Positions 21,671-37,892 of a stretch of DNA of 48,042 bases are shown here, one piece after another. The DNA is from Spongospora subterranea f. sp. subterranea. Its lineage: Eukaryota > Endomyxa: Phytomyxea > Phytomyxea > Plasmodiophorida. The stretch spans positions 1 through 48,042 of the forward strand of contig JAUGWO010000294.1 of NCBI GenBank assembly GCA_049724395.1. Direction: 5' to 3'. The position numbers were made by a program, and so were the translations under genes. The notes under the pieces are model-generated. The model was not told where the DNA came from and did no database searches. It saw nothing but the letters and a program-made list of their open reading frames with translations. Numbering within the stretch: position 1 is the first letter of the stretch; each line of letters starts with the position of its first letter.

Positions 21671-22914
21671 GAGCTGTCAAGGTACCGTTAGGGCTAGAAC
21701 GCATCGAAGTGACCGCCCTTTGGTCGGTACAACTCATATATTGGACCAGCTGCTCGCATCGACACGTGTTTCGGCGTTCTTCAAAATCCGAGGAAACAGA
21801 GATTGTTCCGACGAATGGGATATTATATCGCCAGGATTGGCGGCGTTGTCGTGACAGGTTCAAATCGCAGATTGCTAATGTCTTGTGCAGAAGCATCGAG
21901 AATATCATGACGCCAGGAAACCTTTATGCAGCAGTTGTTTTTTGTACAATCACTGCAAATTCTTCATCGCCCCCTTTCGTCCTCAGGGCAAAAAGTCGTC
22001 GGTGTCTTTTAAAACATGGATTCGCTTACTGCTAATTTAAAAGAGATATATCAGTGACATCCTGCTATTCGAAAACATGAGAGTCTTATGGTTGTTTCTT
22101 TCTCATGGTGTCAACCCTGAATCGTCGTGTTTTGAACTATTTCGGCTGATCTTCCGTCGTCGTTCCGTCATATGCAGCGATTGCGCGACCGTCAATTCTT
22201 TTGTTCTTTCTCGACTTGGACTGGTCATTCAAATACGGTACAGGCCTTGGCTGTATCTCCGAAACACGGAGCTGTGTTTGGTCGAACCTATCCTGACCAC
22301 TTGGTCGATTTTTCTAGAACTACAATGCGCGAGTTTCCTGAATCGGGGGACTCTGGTTCTGAAGCGAAATCAAGGTTGGAGTGGTCAAACTTCACAACAA
22401 ATTACTATAAGTTGAACTAATGGTTGCGGTAATAACCTTACAAAATCTACCGGCAAGGCTTCTCTCCAATGAAGATTTTAGCCGCCAGACCTCAGAATTC
22501 AATTGACAAGGAGGACATGAATTTTAACGACGACGTTCTAGCAGCTATGTCAGCACGGATGGAGTTGAGGTATGAAGCTCAATGACGACGAGATGTGCTG
22601 GGGAGCTGCCATGCGTCAAAATTGCCAGCTGCTTGCCGACTTTCTGTTTGCAGGTTAGAATTTTCAATGGAGACATTTAATCGGGTCCTTCATCGATGTG
22701 ACCTTTCATTTGCTCTGAAGCGATTCGCCACAATCTTTCAAGTTGAACCTCACGTCGATATAAGTCAGCCCCCAAGGTTGACCTCTTTCCTCAGAGACCA
22801 CCCTTCAAAACCCATAGCCGTCGCCATCTTGATTTCGACGAAATTTTTCCACAGAATAACGAAAACCACAACCTCCAATTCCTTTGACTGTCTACCAACC
22901 CCTTTGTAACACTA
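21671..22914. other. No supported gene
   Basis: Several overlapping plus-strand open readings of 70-160 codons exist, but none has a recognisable domain or a consistent set of introns. Confidence 0.4.
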
Positions 22915-23282
22915 TCAATGAATTTGTCTATACCGTATGAAACGTATAGACAAAAAATGTGTTTACGTTTCCCTAGTGTGGGACACCCTCTTCGACACTT
23001 TCATTACCAGTGTCGTTCACAACGATACCCAGTTTCCATAGTGTGGGAAACTCGCTTCGACACTGACTACCAGTGTCGCACACAACGATACTCAGTGTGC
23101 GAATCTATAACGTGTGAGATCATATCCCGATCATAATCATAATTATATTCATTGTTCAATCGGTGTGTCGATTGAATCATGAAATCAGCGACCTATATCT
23201 TGTTTCGTCTCCCTATCCGATCGAGGTATACGATTTCAACGGGTCCATCATGGGCGGTTTCGGGCACCTCGTGTTTACGTAT
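22915..23282. repeat. Upstream-type block with short tandem motifs
   Basis: Related to 17990-18200. It contains two partial repeats of TGTGGGA...CACTGACTACCAGTGTCG with self-complementary CGACACTG/CAGTGTCG pairs. It leads into the Zn2Cys6 inverted pair. Confidence 0.45.
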
Positions 23283-23665
23283 GGCGCTGCTCTTTTGGCC
23301 TGTCGACACAGGTGGACGGCTCGCTGGTGGCGGTTCAGCGGCGACATGGGATGATACGGATCTCAGCGAAGTTATTCCCAGGGCAATTGATACAACCGTC
23401 TTTAGTCTTGTATCTGGGGTTTCTCGCATTGCCGCTGTTCTTCTCTTAGACTGGTTGTCTCTCAATCGTCCTCTTCTTAAAGAGTTGATGTTTGGAACGA
23501 GAGACAGCCAGTTCGATAAAAGAGCAGCGCGCTGCGACACACCCCAAGTACAAGACTAAAGTCGTTTGTACAATTGATTAAAGAGCAATCTCGGCTGTGA
23601 TTCGGGTCGCCCATGTCGCCGCCGGGAAGGCGTCCACCTGTGTCGACCGGCCAAAGGAGCAGCTC
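23283..23665. pseudogene. Head-to-head pair of decayed Zn2Cys6 copies
   Basis: 23283-23460 on the minus strand and about 23500-23665 on the plus strand are both copies of the zinc-cluster segment seen at 29530-29700 (CCCAGATACAAGACTAAAG in one, CCCAAGTACAAGACTAAAG in the other). They face opposite ways around a centre near 23480. Neither keeps the full cysteine set or an open frame. Confidence 0.65.
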
Positions 23666-23786
23666 CATGCATGATCACGTCGGGATAAATGATCCAGGGA
23701 ATACTGTCCCTAACGCAGTGAGTTGAGGAAAAAGGTGATGCTTGTTGATTCATTAGAGGTGGTTGTCAACTGTTTTTGCATTTTGC
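23666..23786. other. Short unassigned stretch
   Basis: Follows the Zn2Cys6 pair. Nothing recognised. Confidence 0.3.
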
Positions 23787-24211
23787 TCAACGCATTGTCT
23801 TGTCCACGTATGTACTGATCACGTAGTATGTACTGATCACGCCGTATGTACTGATCACGCCGTATGTACTGATCACGTCCCGTCTTCTTTCGTCCCACAA
23901 ACACGCGTTGTCACGTGCCTTCAAAAGCTGGAAACCAACTCCAATGGATCGCTCCATCGGATCAGAGGGCGACTTTACATCGATATTTTTCTGAATTAGT
24001 TGTATAATACACATTGTTTTGTTGCAGCTTATACACGAGTGCACATCAATACTTCTAGGCGATCCGGCGAATGAACGCGCAGCAGGTTGCGAAACTGATC
24101 ATTCTCTGCTAGTAAGGTGATGACTGCAAAGTGGTACTCAGCGTCTGGCACATCAACACCGTATTCATGCACTGATTCGTCATCGAAATGATTCGTGTAA
24201 ATGGCGATCAT
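23787..24211 (-). CDS. Orphan two-exon gene with a repeated VISTYG tail
   Basis: Exon 1 is 24211-24053 and exon 2 is 23990-23787. A 62-nt intron (GTATTG...TTCAG) sits at phase 0 and removes an in-frame stop. The 120-aa product begins MIAIYTNHFDDESVHEYGVD, has a compact mixed middle (YHFAVITLLAENDQFRNLL) and ends in four copies of a VISTYG/V hexapeptide encoded by an 18-bp tandem repeat (about 23806-23878). The repeat length is a multiple of three, so the frame holds. Family unknown. It could be a truncated piece of a larger gene, as nothing upstream was identified. Confidence 0.4.
23806..23878. repeat. 18-bp tandem repeat, four units
   Basis: Units of GTATGTACTGATCACGCC with slight variants. 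Each contains the dyad TGATCA and GTAC. It lies in the last exon of the orphan gene. Confidence 0.85.
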
Positions 24212-24345
24212 ATCTGTAATTCAACAGATACCTGCTTGAAATGCCAATTTTTTGTAATATCAAGTGACACCCACAGCCTACTGTTTATCGTCGCTTTTCT
24301 AGCAAAGGAACAGTGAATCCGGTATTCCCTTTTCCTTATACTATA

Positions 24346-26459
24346 CTCCCTCTGTCCAGAAATAATTTGATAGATTCTTTACCCACCAAGTCGTGAGGAA
24401 TATTGCCTGATACCCTGGTTTGCCGTCAACGGCGGCCTTAAACGTCAGATTTTGTATGCATGAAACCCAGGTCCTATCGGAGCGTATATTTTTTTTATTG
24501 CCTGAATATTCCCTCAACGCAGGTTGAGCTCTTCTCCAGCCAAGTTGATTGAATCTTAACAACAAACCAGAATATCAGGCAATATTTTTGAGGCTTTCAA
24601 TTTTGCCTTGCTCATTAGGGCCAATTTGTGGTTGTTACTCCCCTTAACAAGCATGCAAGACTCCTTTGCCTGTTGCAGAGACAGGAATATGTAGTTGAGA
24701 GAGTCGCTCGACATGGCACGATATGCATTTTTTACTGCGTCGATGAGCTCGTCAATATTCTTCGGCGCCTCATGATGCTGCATAGCTCGAAAAAATCCCA
24801 AGTCCAGCACGTTAAAATCGGGGCTGTTAGGGGGTTAACAGCGCAGTGAGATGTTCCATCAGTCATCTGTCCCTGCTTTTACAACTGCTTCGTCATCACA
24901 TTTAGCATGTGGACGAGCATTGTCCTGTTGGATGACGATTCTCGTAATTTTGCTTTGATTAGGCAATTTCGATTTTATGGCAGGAATCACTTTGTCAGAA
25001 TCTCTTTTTACGCGTATCGGGTAACTTCATAAGGTTTGGTAATCATCGTCCCCTTGTCCCGATTCTTGGATTTCCGCTGGGCTTGCTCGTGACGAACAAA
25101 TGGCCAAATGCCTTGTTTGCCATTGAACCTCGTCTTTCGGTGAGGATCATAACGAGGTGATGACTGATTGAGGCTCACCTCTGAAAGATCAACGGATGTC
25201 CAATTTGTCTCCTTCATCGCCGCCTTGGCGCCTCTCAACCTCTCCCCTGTCGCTCCCGCTGCCAGCAGGGGATTTTTGAAACCGCATTGTCACCAAGCGA
25301 TGATTCCACAAAATCAAGTTGGTTCTATCTGGCGACCGCCGTCAAGAACATGACGTATACGATAAATCGCTTGCTTTTTACCGTCCTATATGGAACGTCT
25401 TCTTCCGGAAGCAGCTAGTATTTGCTCTGGCTTTGGTAAGGTAAAACCACTTTTCATCCACATGAACGTGTCACACATAGCGTGAAAAGTGTTGGAATCT
25501 TCGTCAATCATTTGATAATGCAAATCGCAGCCTTTTTCGACGATTCTCCTCTGTCAACGTCGGCCTCAGGGTACTGGTGACTCGTTTCAAAGTCCTTTGT
25601 TGCATAACATCGAATAACGTGCTTCTTAAGATATGAGTTGCTGCTGACAGCCTCCTAGAGCGTTCCTCTCTGCCTTACAGGTGCCGAAACTATTTTTTTC
25701 TGGTACATCCTCTCTATCGCGCTTCTTACGACCGGAAGGTCCCTTGATTTTTGATTCGACATTGGCAAGATAGCCCGATTCGAAGCATGTTTGCTCTTGT
25801 TTCCACCACCTGCTTAGATAGTCCAAAGTTTGCTGCGGTGGTTTTATTCGCGCCGTGTTGAAGTTTGCCCGCGAAACAATTCTGCAGCAGCGCCTGTAGC
25901 ACCGCATTTCTGGTGTCGCTTGACGAGTTGGGAGCTCTTTTTGTCGCGTTTGGTTTCATGTCAATCAACTTTTAAACTGTACTTTCGATAATGATCACAA
26001 GTTACATTTACGTAGCGACCGTCATTAATAACGATAAGATTGTGACACGATTGGATTACACCATAGGAATGACCGTTTAGGACTATCATTAAGACAACAG
26101 AAAAACTCAAGGCTTTTATTCACTTGGATTGCTAATAACTTTGCTTATATTGCTCCGTTTCTTTTCTACCTTGCTGCGTTAGAAACGATTTACCACCTGG
26201 CATCCGATGGCGCAACTGGCCTATTGAACTTTCTGGAAATGACCTTCTGGCCGATGATTTCGGGATGATTTCCAAAATCCTACTTTTCGATCGTGGGATA
26301 CACCTTCGTCATTAAAGATGAATGTCCAAGATTATCACAGTGAATAGTTCTACATTTTAATAAACACATTTCACATTTAGTTAGTAAATAATGGTTTTCG
26401 TTTTCGGCCTTAATCTTTCATATGTCGCAAATATATCAATCATTTCCGGACCGAGGGAG
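24346..26459 (-). mobile_element. Mariner-like element with CTCCCTCYGTCC ends
   Basis: A 2114-bp element with inverted ends CTCCCTCTGTCCAGAAATAAT at the left and CTCCCTCGGTCCGGAAATGAT on the complement at the right. TA lies at both outer edges (24344-24345 and 26460-26461). These ends are the type known from plant and oomycete mariners and Stowaway MITEs. It holds a decayed transposase on the minus strand. Confidence 0.85.
24556..25968 (-). pseudogene. Mariner transposase, multiply broken
   Basis: Recognisable parts in several frames: a HTH head with basic linker near 25968-25640; a segment matching the family's F-D/N-GK-GIWPFV-QAQR stretch at about 25150-25060 (FNGKQGIWPFVRHEQAQRKS); an IQQDNARPH-type Asp region near 24960-24890; and the strong C-terminal block NSPDFNVLDLGFFRAMQHHE at about 24845-24780, with KNIDELIDAVKNAY. 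The last resembles the plant-type DD39D family, where the final Asp lies in DLGFF. At least several frame shifts and stops; inactive. Confidence 0.8.
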
Positions 26460-26979
26460 TATATAAGGAGGAAGAAAGAAAGGGAATATCAGTTAACTCA
26501 AGTAATGGTAGGTAAATATTATCGCCCCGCTCAAAAAGTTTCTTGCCGTCTACGACAGCATGACTGTCATTGACCGGTCTCCTGCGTCTCGAAGGCATTG
26601 AATACAGTCGAGGACGATGGCCAAACTACCTAACACTGACAACTTGAGCCAAATGTCCAAATACACCATTGGCGAGACAATAGTGGCGCCGCGCTCGAAA
26701 CGCCATTATCTGTCTTAGGGTTAGCGCGTTGACTTCATCAAACACGTATTGGGAAAAGACGAACATTGCGGTTGATGGCAGAGGGCATCTCGTCCTTGTT
26801 GCTGGAGGACATCTGATAATGGGTCCGCATGCCGTCGGGTCAATTCGAATGCTTTGGAGTTGTTAAAATAGTTCACACAAAAATATGACCACAATATATA
26901 TTATGCGTTGAAAAACTCTTTGGAATGGTTTGGTGATGAGAACACCGGGATGTTGTGTTGGGAATAATTTGGGCAAATT
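26460..26979. other. Unassigned stretch before the H3 relic
   Basis: Nothing coding recognised. The last 100 bp are the altered 3' flank of the third H3; a weakened hairpin (GGTGTTCTCATCACC in transcript sense) lies near 26933-26947. Confidence 0.4.
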
Positions 26980-27431
<452 letters not shown>

Positions 27432-27593
27432 TAAGGGTTCAACGTCCCCTTTTTTCTGTGGATTGCCACAACCTATCCATGTCCGACCTCAACAATTGCC
27501 AACCCATCTTTTTGTGAGATTACATCAGTAAATGATGAATCGGCCGGAGTTCCAAAGCTGTCCTGACTCAGTTCCGCTGACACACATATTTGA
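27432..27593. other. Junction sequence
   Basis: Between the histone relic and a gag remnant. Unassigned. Confidence 0.3.
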
Positions 27594-28543
27594 TCAAAGA
27601 TGGTGAAATCGAACAATCTTTGACAGCATGGATGCTTTGGCATTCACCATGTCAAACTCGGACTCCAGTGATACATCAAGACCACTGCCTTCAGAAATAG
27701 CTTCTGCTCGTATTGAAAAAGCGAAACAAGCGATCGTACTGCAAAATTTGTGAACTGGGAGTTGCACATGCGCGTTGCCGCAATTGACGGAACCGATCCA
27801 CGTAATCTGATAATGATTCATTTTAAAGCAATGAAGGCATGATCGATTTGCGCGCGCAGCTCCACTGACGACGGTTTGACGATTGCCGGGCCGTCTTGAT
27901 ACCACCGGCGAAGGCGACCGATAAGATCGGAATCGATGTCTCGTCGGTTTGCAACGGCCGCGTGAAAGAGGTGCATTCAAGGGAAACATCGCATCGAACG
28001 AATCGACGAGATGAAATGTCAGACGGCCAACGACTCGACAAATAGCTTGAACTCCACAGGTTCCCAAGCGTCGCGATGAACCCAGAGAATTTTCTACAAC
28101 GTGAGAAATTCGTCAACCGTAGGTAAATCAACAATCGATCGTTGCCGCGACTGGTTTGTCGATTGTGAACCAGAAGAGGTTAGGACGCTCGGCCTTGGAT
28201 TAGGATGAGTATCGCCTGTAAAGAATTGCCCCTCACTCAGATGCTCTGCAACTTCCTCGCGCTCGAGGCTCCCGCCATCGTTGGAAATCTGGGAGGAGTC
28301 GTAACGATTGGTGTAGTCGTGTCCTCGACAGTTGAATATGTAGTTTCTACTGGGCGGGAATAGGGCTGGGTTCGACGTGGAGACGGTGATCGTCTTACGA
28401 CCATAAGAAATTTGAACCTGATTTTCAAAGGTGGGAACCAAAGAAGCGATAATCAAACGTGCCAAGTAGGAACAAACAACGAAGGAGTGAGAAGGATGAA
28501 GAGCGAGAGAACTGTGAAACGGGAGGACAGGAAAAAAGTGCAA
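27594..28543 (-). mobile_element. Gag remnant of a Ty3/gypsy-type element (fossil)
   Basis: The minus strand encodes a start like that of the gag at 42657 (basic Arg/Ser-rich MVVRRS opening) and a later stretch like the capsid part of that element (SLESEFDMVNAKASMLS against SLESAFEIVYAKASMLA). Only gag-level sequence is present. Broken, with several breaks. No LTR recognised. Confidence 0.6.
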
Positions 28544-28844
28544 ATCGTAAACAAAGTAAGATAATGACAGACTTTATTCCCTAGAAACTTCAGTAGCTCT
28601 TAGCAATCGGATTTGAAACTCTTACTAACCTCGAATGAGGTGATTCAAAAAGAAAACACAACTCAAGAGAACAGTTTATTTGAGGCTAATGACCTACCTG
28701 TAAGCCCTCATCACCATAAATGACTCATTTCGGCCATTTCAACTGGTCATCTCAAGGACCTGGAAAACCCCGAAACATATGGTTCTAGCACAATTTCCTT
28801 GCCGATATTCTCTGCCATAGATTGTTGACCGACTATAACAAAGG
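28544..28844. other. No gene seen
   Basis: Upstream sequence of the tandem repeat. Nothing recognised. Confidence 0.3.
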
Positions 28845-29048
28845 GAATGGTCTCAATACCATATATTCCACGTCTTCCGAATGGTCTCAATACCATATAT
28901 TCCACGTCTTCCGAATGGTCTCAATACCATATATTCCACGTCTTCCGAATGGTCTCAATACCATATATTCCACGTCTTCCGAATGGTCTCAATACCATAT
29001 ATTCCACGTCTTCCGAATGGTCTCAATACCATATATTCCACGTCTTCC
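28845..29048. repeat. 34-bp tandem repeat, six identical units
   Basis: Six head-to-tail copies of GAATGGTCTCAATACCATATATTCCACGTCTTCC, which appear identical. The unit contains the dyad GGTCTCAATACC and TATATA. Since 34 is not a multiple of three and all frames are open, it creates long spurious readings. It ends 67 bp before the likely start of the Zn2Cys6 gene. Confidence 0.95.
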
Positions 29049-29114
29049 GATATCGATCGGAATCCAAGTCTCGAAACACTCCATTGGTCATTCAGCTATT
29101 TGAATTGCAGTGCA

Positions 29115-29762
29115 ATGAAGCGATCTCTGCCAAGAACCCCATCACCGGAACCGAACCATCAGCAGAGAAATAATCTAGGTCTGCTCTTGAGACCTGATGA
29201 GGATACTCGCTGGCCGTTCCATAACTGGGAAGACCCCGATCCCTTGTTCTACGAAACTATGCTACCGCCGACGCCTGCTCCTAGAGTATTGCCTTTTGTC
29301 GACGGAAGCAGCATTTTCGATCAAGTAAGGTTGATTGGAAGCCGAGCGTTGCCCAGTGATTATGATCCGATGATTGTGCCGCCTCCACTGTCATCGCCAT
29401 CCCTGGAGCCGCCAACCAGCCGATTGAGGATGACCCCACCTCCTGACCCCCAGATCGAGATTCAGGCGCTAAACAGTATTGAGTCGGGAGCGGCGACGGT
29501 TAGTCAGAGCCGTCGTTTGGCACCGGAGACAGCGAGTTTAACTGAAGAGCAGCGGGTACCGACCAACCCCAGATACAAGACTAAAGTCGCTTGTATAAAC
29601 TGCTCTAGGAACAAACTCGGCTGTGATCCGGGTCGGCCATGTCGCCGCTGTACCGCCACCGGCAAGGCGTCCACATGTGTCGACCGGCCAAAGGAGCAAC
29701 GCCGTTCTAGGTCGCGCAGGGAGGATGATCCTGGAAATCGTGGTCTTAATGCGGTGGGCTGA
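29115..29762 (+). CDS. Zn(II)2Cys6 zinc-cluster protein
   Basis: A 215-aa product from the ATG at 29115 (MKRSLPRTPSPEPNHQQRNN). The open frame extends upstream to 28881 through the tandem repeat, but this ATG is preferred because the repeat is unlikely to be coding. The first 150 residues are Pro/Ser/Glu-rich and disordered-looking. Near the C-terminus comes the fungal binuclear cluster: Cys-x2-Cys-x6-Cys-x5-Cys-x2-Cys-x8-Cys (ACINCSRNKLGCDPGRPCRR and TATGKASTC), followed by a basic patch. Such domains bind DNA as regulators, usually from the N-terminus, so a C-terminal cluster is odd and the gene may be a truncated regulator. Decayed copies lie at 18.2, 21.6 and 23.3-23.7 kb. Confidence 0.7.
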   Translation: MKRSLPRTPSPEPNHQQRNNLGLLLRPDEDTRWPFHNWEDPDPLFYETMLPPTPAPRVLPFVDGSSIFDQVRLIGSRALPSDYDPMIVPPPLSSPSLEPPTSRLRMTPPPDPQIEIQALNSIESGAATVSQSRRLAPETASLTEEQRVPTNPRYKTKVACINCSRNKLGCDPGRPCRRCTATGKASTCVDRPKEQRRSRSRREDDPGNRGLNAVG

Positions 29763-30339
29763 CGCCGAAGGGATGGTGCTGATTACTTTGCTCCGAAAGG
29801 GTGTCAAGAGACATTGTACTGAAGATACTGAAGATAGTGTCGGGATTGGTTGATTTGGAGTACAACTCGTCGTTTATTTACCCAATGAAGAATACATACG
29901 ATAATCGTGGCAACTGTTAAGAACCCTTGAAATATTACCAAACGATCTATGTAATTGGAGTGCGAGTGACAAGCTTCAGACATTTGGCAGAACGGTTGTG
30001 GGGAAATCTCTCTGTCATTATTAACTTGCTGTAGAAATCCGGTGGAACATTTTCATCCCACACAGCATAGTCAATCGGGATTGTGCCAACAAATCACAAA
30101 TGAGAGAGAGAATCAAAAATCTGAAGTGTATTGATGCTGGGGAGGAAGTGGGAGAATGCTAAATCATACTTGCAAACTCTAAAAACCACCCAGAAAAATT
30201 CGGCCTTTCGCCCACACTCTTAAAACGCTGTCTGGTTGTTTCAGGGAATCAGAATCAAGAGGGTCCCGTGTAGTTTTTATGGCAACATTCGATTTCAAGG
30301 CCATCAATTCATTGACTCTTTCAAAAGAAATCGAAACCA
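29763..30339. other. No gene seen
   Basis: 3' flank of the Zn2Cys6 gene and unassigned sequence. No repeat recognised. Confidence 0.3.
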
Positions 30340-31130
30340 TCAATTACCCGGGTACGAGAGAGGAATTCTACTTCAACAACGATTTATCTGATCTAACAGT
30401 TGACCTGTTCTTTTCGTTATTATGATTTTCCAGCAACACTGGCAGTTCACCTGCTCCTGTCATTGTTCTGATTTTCCAGCAACAAAATGCCTCTGAACGT
30501 TGGCAAAATCCCGTTTTTCGGTTTCCTTTCAGATATTGCAAGTCTGATTTAGCATCCTCCCCCTTCCATCGACATTTCGATTTATTATTCTTGGACATCT
30601 TTGACAGACCCCACTTTTCGAAAATCCTCCCAAAAAGTCCCTCAATTCTGTTCTAAAACTCCAGGTAATGAGCGAGCAATGGTTTAAGCTATGTAAAATT
30701 TGCGAGGCCGATGTGTTGTTCGTTGGCCATACGTTCTTTGCCGCTTTGGCCAATTCGGCATCGCCATCTGTGAAAAAAAATAACTGCCAGTTGCAAGGAT
30801 GGTGACTTTTTACCTTTGGTTCGAGTTGAAAAAGACAGATTGTTCACGATGTTGAACTGAAATTCCTCAACGCCCCATTATACGATATTTCTCGTTAACC
30901 CGGTGATCAGGGTGGTTAGTCCATTGTTGTCTACGATCATCATGACAGTTTTGATTATTCTAACAGCTCCCACTCTTCTAACGTCTGTTGAGTCAACAAA
31001 CAAAAGACCTTCAAATGTGTCCGTTTTCCTGTCTGGTACTTGCTGCTGCCATCTCCCGTTTCGTCCATGGCATTGGTACCTAGATCAGGAGAATTGCCGA
31101 TTTTTCATCAAACACATAATTTGAGAGCAT
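30340..31130 (-). pseudogene. MULE4: Mutator-like transposase fragment
   Basis: A minus-strand reading near 31070-30900 gives DTFEGLLFVDSTDVRRVGAV with the position of the first catalytic Asp. At 30775-30715 FFFTDGDAELAKAAKNVWPT matches the second-Asp helix of MULE transposases, followed one frame over by a CKFHI-like block. Several frame changes. No inverted ends identified. It is not close to MULE1 or MULE2. Confidence 0.5.
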
Positions 31131-31805
31131 GTCAGCACACCCCATGGCTGTTCAACTGCAGCATCCCCCTTGACTTCCTCTCAAGAATATTCCGCTTCTT
31201 TTGAGGAAGCTGCTGCTCCTGAGGGGTTTACATTTTACGATGAAAGGGCACTGACATCTACAGCTCCATTCCTTTGAAATCCCTCAGTTACTTTAGAGTG
31301 TAGACTCAACCTGCGACGGGGTACCGCATCGGAAACATCGGAACGATATATAATGATTTGCAGTTTCGCATTGAATCAATTCATCGGTCACATTGCAAAT
31401 TCCCTATAAATTTTTTCAGCTTCTTGTACACAAAATCAAATCGTCCTGCTCCGCGGTTTCACGTTTGTCATCACAGTTAACGTGGTCTGAGTCGAAACCT
31501 TCGATTTCTTCAGAACGTTCGTTTGCAAGAGATATCTCCTTTCTTATGAGAAGCGAGAGAAGTCAATTTTGATCCAATTCCGGGTTCTCATGATCTGAAT
31601 CGCCAGCTTGCCCATGAACGGCAGTATTAATTTGAGCCCGGTCACCCCAATCCCAGACATGAAACAGGTTCTTCAGACTCGACAGTATGACCAATGCTGA
31701 TTACGCCAAATGATGTCAGGTTTGAGATCGTCCAAACAAAAATCAGATGTGGTAGCTCGGTCAGGGCTATCGATGATTCGGGACTTGGAATGAAAAAACC
31801 CTGCT
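31131..31805. other. Unassigned stretch
   Basis: Possibly more MULE4 debris. No domain recognised. Confidence 0.25.
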
Positions 31806-33001
31806 GATTCCTGGTGTCATTTCCAACCGGATTCCTCGTGACGAAGAGGTAAAAAATTATCCTCACTCAAACACTCTGGTGCTGTCGAGAGCTTGGGAGG
31901 ATTGAATGGACGCAGGAGGAGTTTGCAACGAGTCTTGAACAGGAGATCCCCACGAAGCTGTGGTGAGACAATTATTGCCAGCATGGTACTGCACATTCGC
32001 ACAGTTTGATGATCTTGTTTTGGATGATCGCAGCGATCTACATCTCTACATCGGAATATTGTTCTGAATATCAAATTATTATCCAATCAACTCATAAACT
32101 AATCTCGATTCAGTTTATATAAATCTGGCAAAGCAATCAACGTTGCCTGATTGATGGCAAGCTGTTCCTCGAGCCGTTTGACGATACTGGCCAAGATGAG
32201 CGACAGCAATGATCGATCATCCCTGGCATAGTCAAACTGCCAAAATCTGGAGGTTTCAATTCATCGTTGGTCGTGATGGATATTTAAAAGAAGAGTCATT
32301 TCATTCCTTGTAAAGAATCGCTAACACGTGCAGGACTAGTCGACTTGCTATTACAGAACGTGTTCAAATTACATGGATCACCAGTCGAGATTATCTCGGA
32401 TCGCGGACCACAATTCGTCTCCAAGTTTTGGAACCAACATATTTTCATTCGACATAAAATCGGTAGGAAACTACAGCGTCCGCTCTCCACCCGCAGACCG
32501 ATGGGCAAATCGAAAGAGTGAACCAGATCCTGGAACAGGACATACGTTGCTTCAAAAATTTCCATCAGGACGATTGGGCCGATATATTACCCATGGCCGA
32601 GTTGGCCTACAATAATTCCGAACACTCGGCGACGAAGATGGCGTCATGATGGGTCCCATCTCCGATTTGACGATGCGACAACGTGCTCCGTCACTATTAA
32701 CTCATTGGCTGACGATCGCGTGAATCACAACAATCTACGTATATGTCTTAAGGTGCAGCTCCAACGCGCACGCCCGAGGTATTAAGCATTTTGCAGACCA
32801 ACACCGATTGCCTCACCCGAACTACGCCGTAGGCGCTAAACTTTGGTTAAAATTGCAACGACATCTCGACTAGACGTCCTAGTGGTAAATGAAGCATCGT
32901 AAACTTGGATATTATAAGATAGCCGAGACCATAAGCCAAACGAAAGTCGAGGCGCGCTCGCTTCAACTCTAAATAGAAGACCCAATAGGAGCTTACCAAT
33001 G

Positions 33002-33002
<1 letters not shown>
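31806..33002 (+). mobile_element. LTR-element fragment, integrase region (fossil copy 2)
   Basis: Near-identical to 18852-19984 except for an extra segment near 31850-31905 and small changes. Same integrase-type content, Ty3/gypsy family, broken with many breaks. Its right edge coincides with the first polymerase codons at about 33002. Confidence 0.7.
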
Positions 33003-37222
<4,220 letters not shown>

Positions 37223-37892
37223 AATTTGAAATACCTCATCAATACATCAATCTATCATAATTAATGTAACATATCTTCCATGCCGTGCAACGCATCATCC
37301 ATCTCATTTTCCGTTACCCCACTATGGGATTACCGTACCTACAGTACAGTCAACGTTGCAATAAGTCGGTGCCGAAACGCTACAAGGGGTCTTTCTAGTG
37401 AAATGAAGACGGGAATTACCGTCTCGCAATTCCAGTTGAAACCGGTACGATTATATTCAATAAACGCGAATAGAAAACCAATTCGTGGATTTTGTTGACA
37501 CGGCCAAGCCCCATTGTAGCCGTCCATGACTGAATATTTTAAGCGTGGCATCAAACCTCTGCTTGGGAAAAGGTTCAAGACCAACAAGGACGGAGACTAG
37601 AATTTGTAGTAACCGCGGCCAGGATAGATCTTCAACGGCTGAAAAGTTTGGCAGACCTACCGGGAGGCACCTAAGATGTCAAACGCAAATCATAAAACTT
37701 CTGTATAGGATCCACAAAAACGTCTATCACTGCTCAATGATCCGACTTTAAGAGGTTTCACTTTGGTCTGACACTAAGGGCTTTTCAATAGAACCCTCGG
37801 AATATGGACCGATTCTACAGCGACAAAGGAAATCCAACAGATTTGTATAACCTATAGCGCAGCGAATTTCCATTCTGACAAGAGTTTGGCAA
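37223..37892. other. 3' flank of the polymerase gene
   Basis: No gene seen. Short open readings on both strands without domains. Confidence 0.4.

Noticed and set aside
22200-22420. A WD40-like string (TGHSNTVQALAVSP)
   Set aside because: One isolated motif-like stretch in a short frame, with no further repeats and no flanking exons.
28845-29048. Six identical 34-bp units as a CRISPR-like array
   Set aside because: The units are contiguous with no spacers, and the context is eukaryotic.
28881-29114. Repeat-encoded N-terminal extension of the Zn2Cys6 protein
   Set aside because: All three frames of the 34-bp repeat are open by composition. The ATG at 29115 begins ordinary coding sequence.
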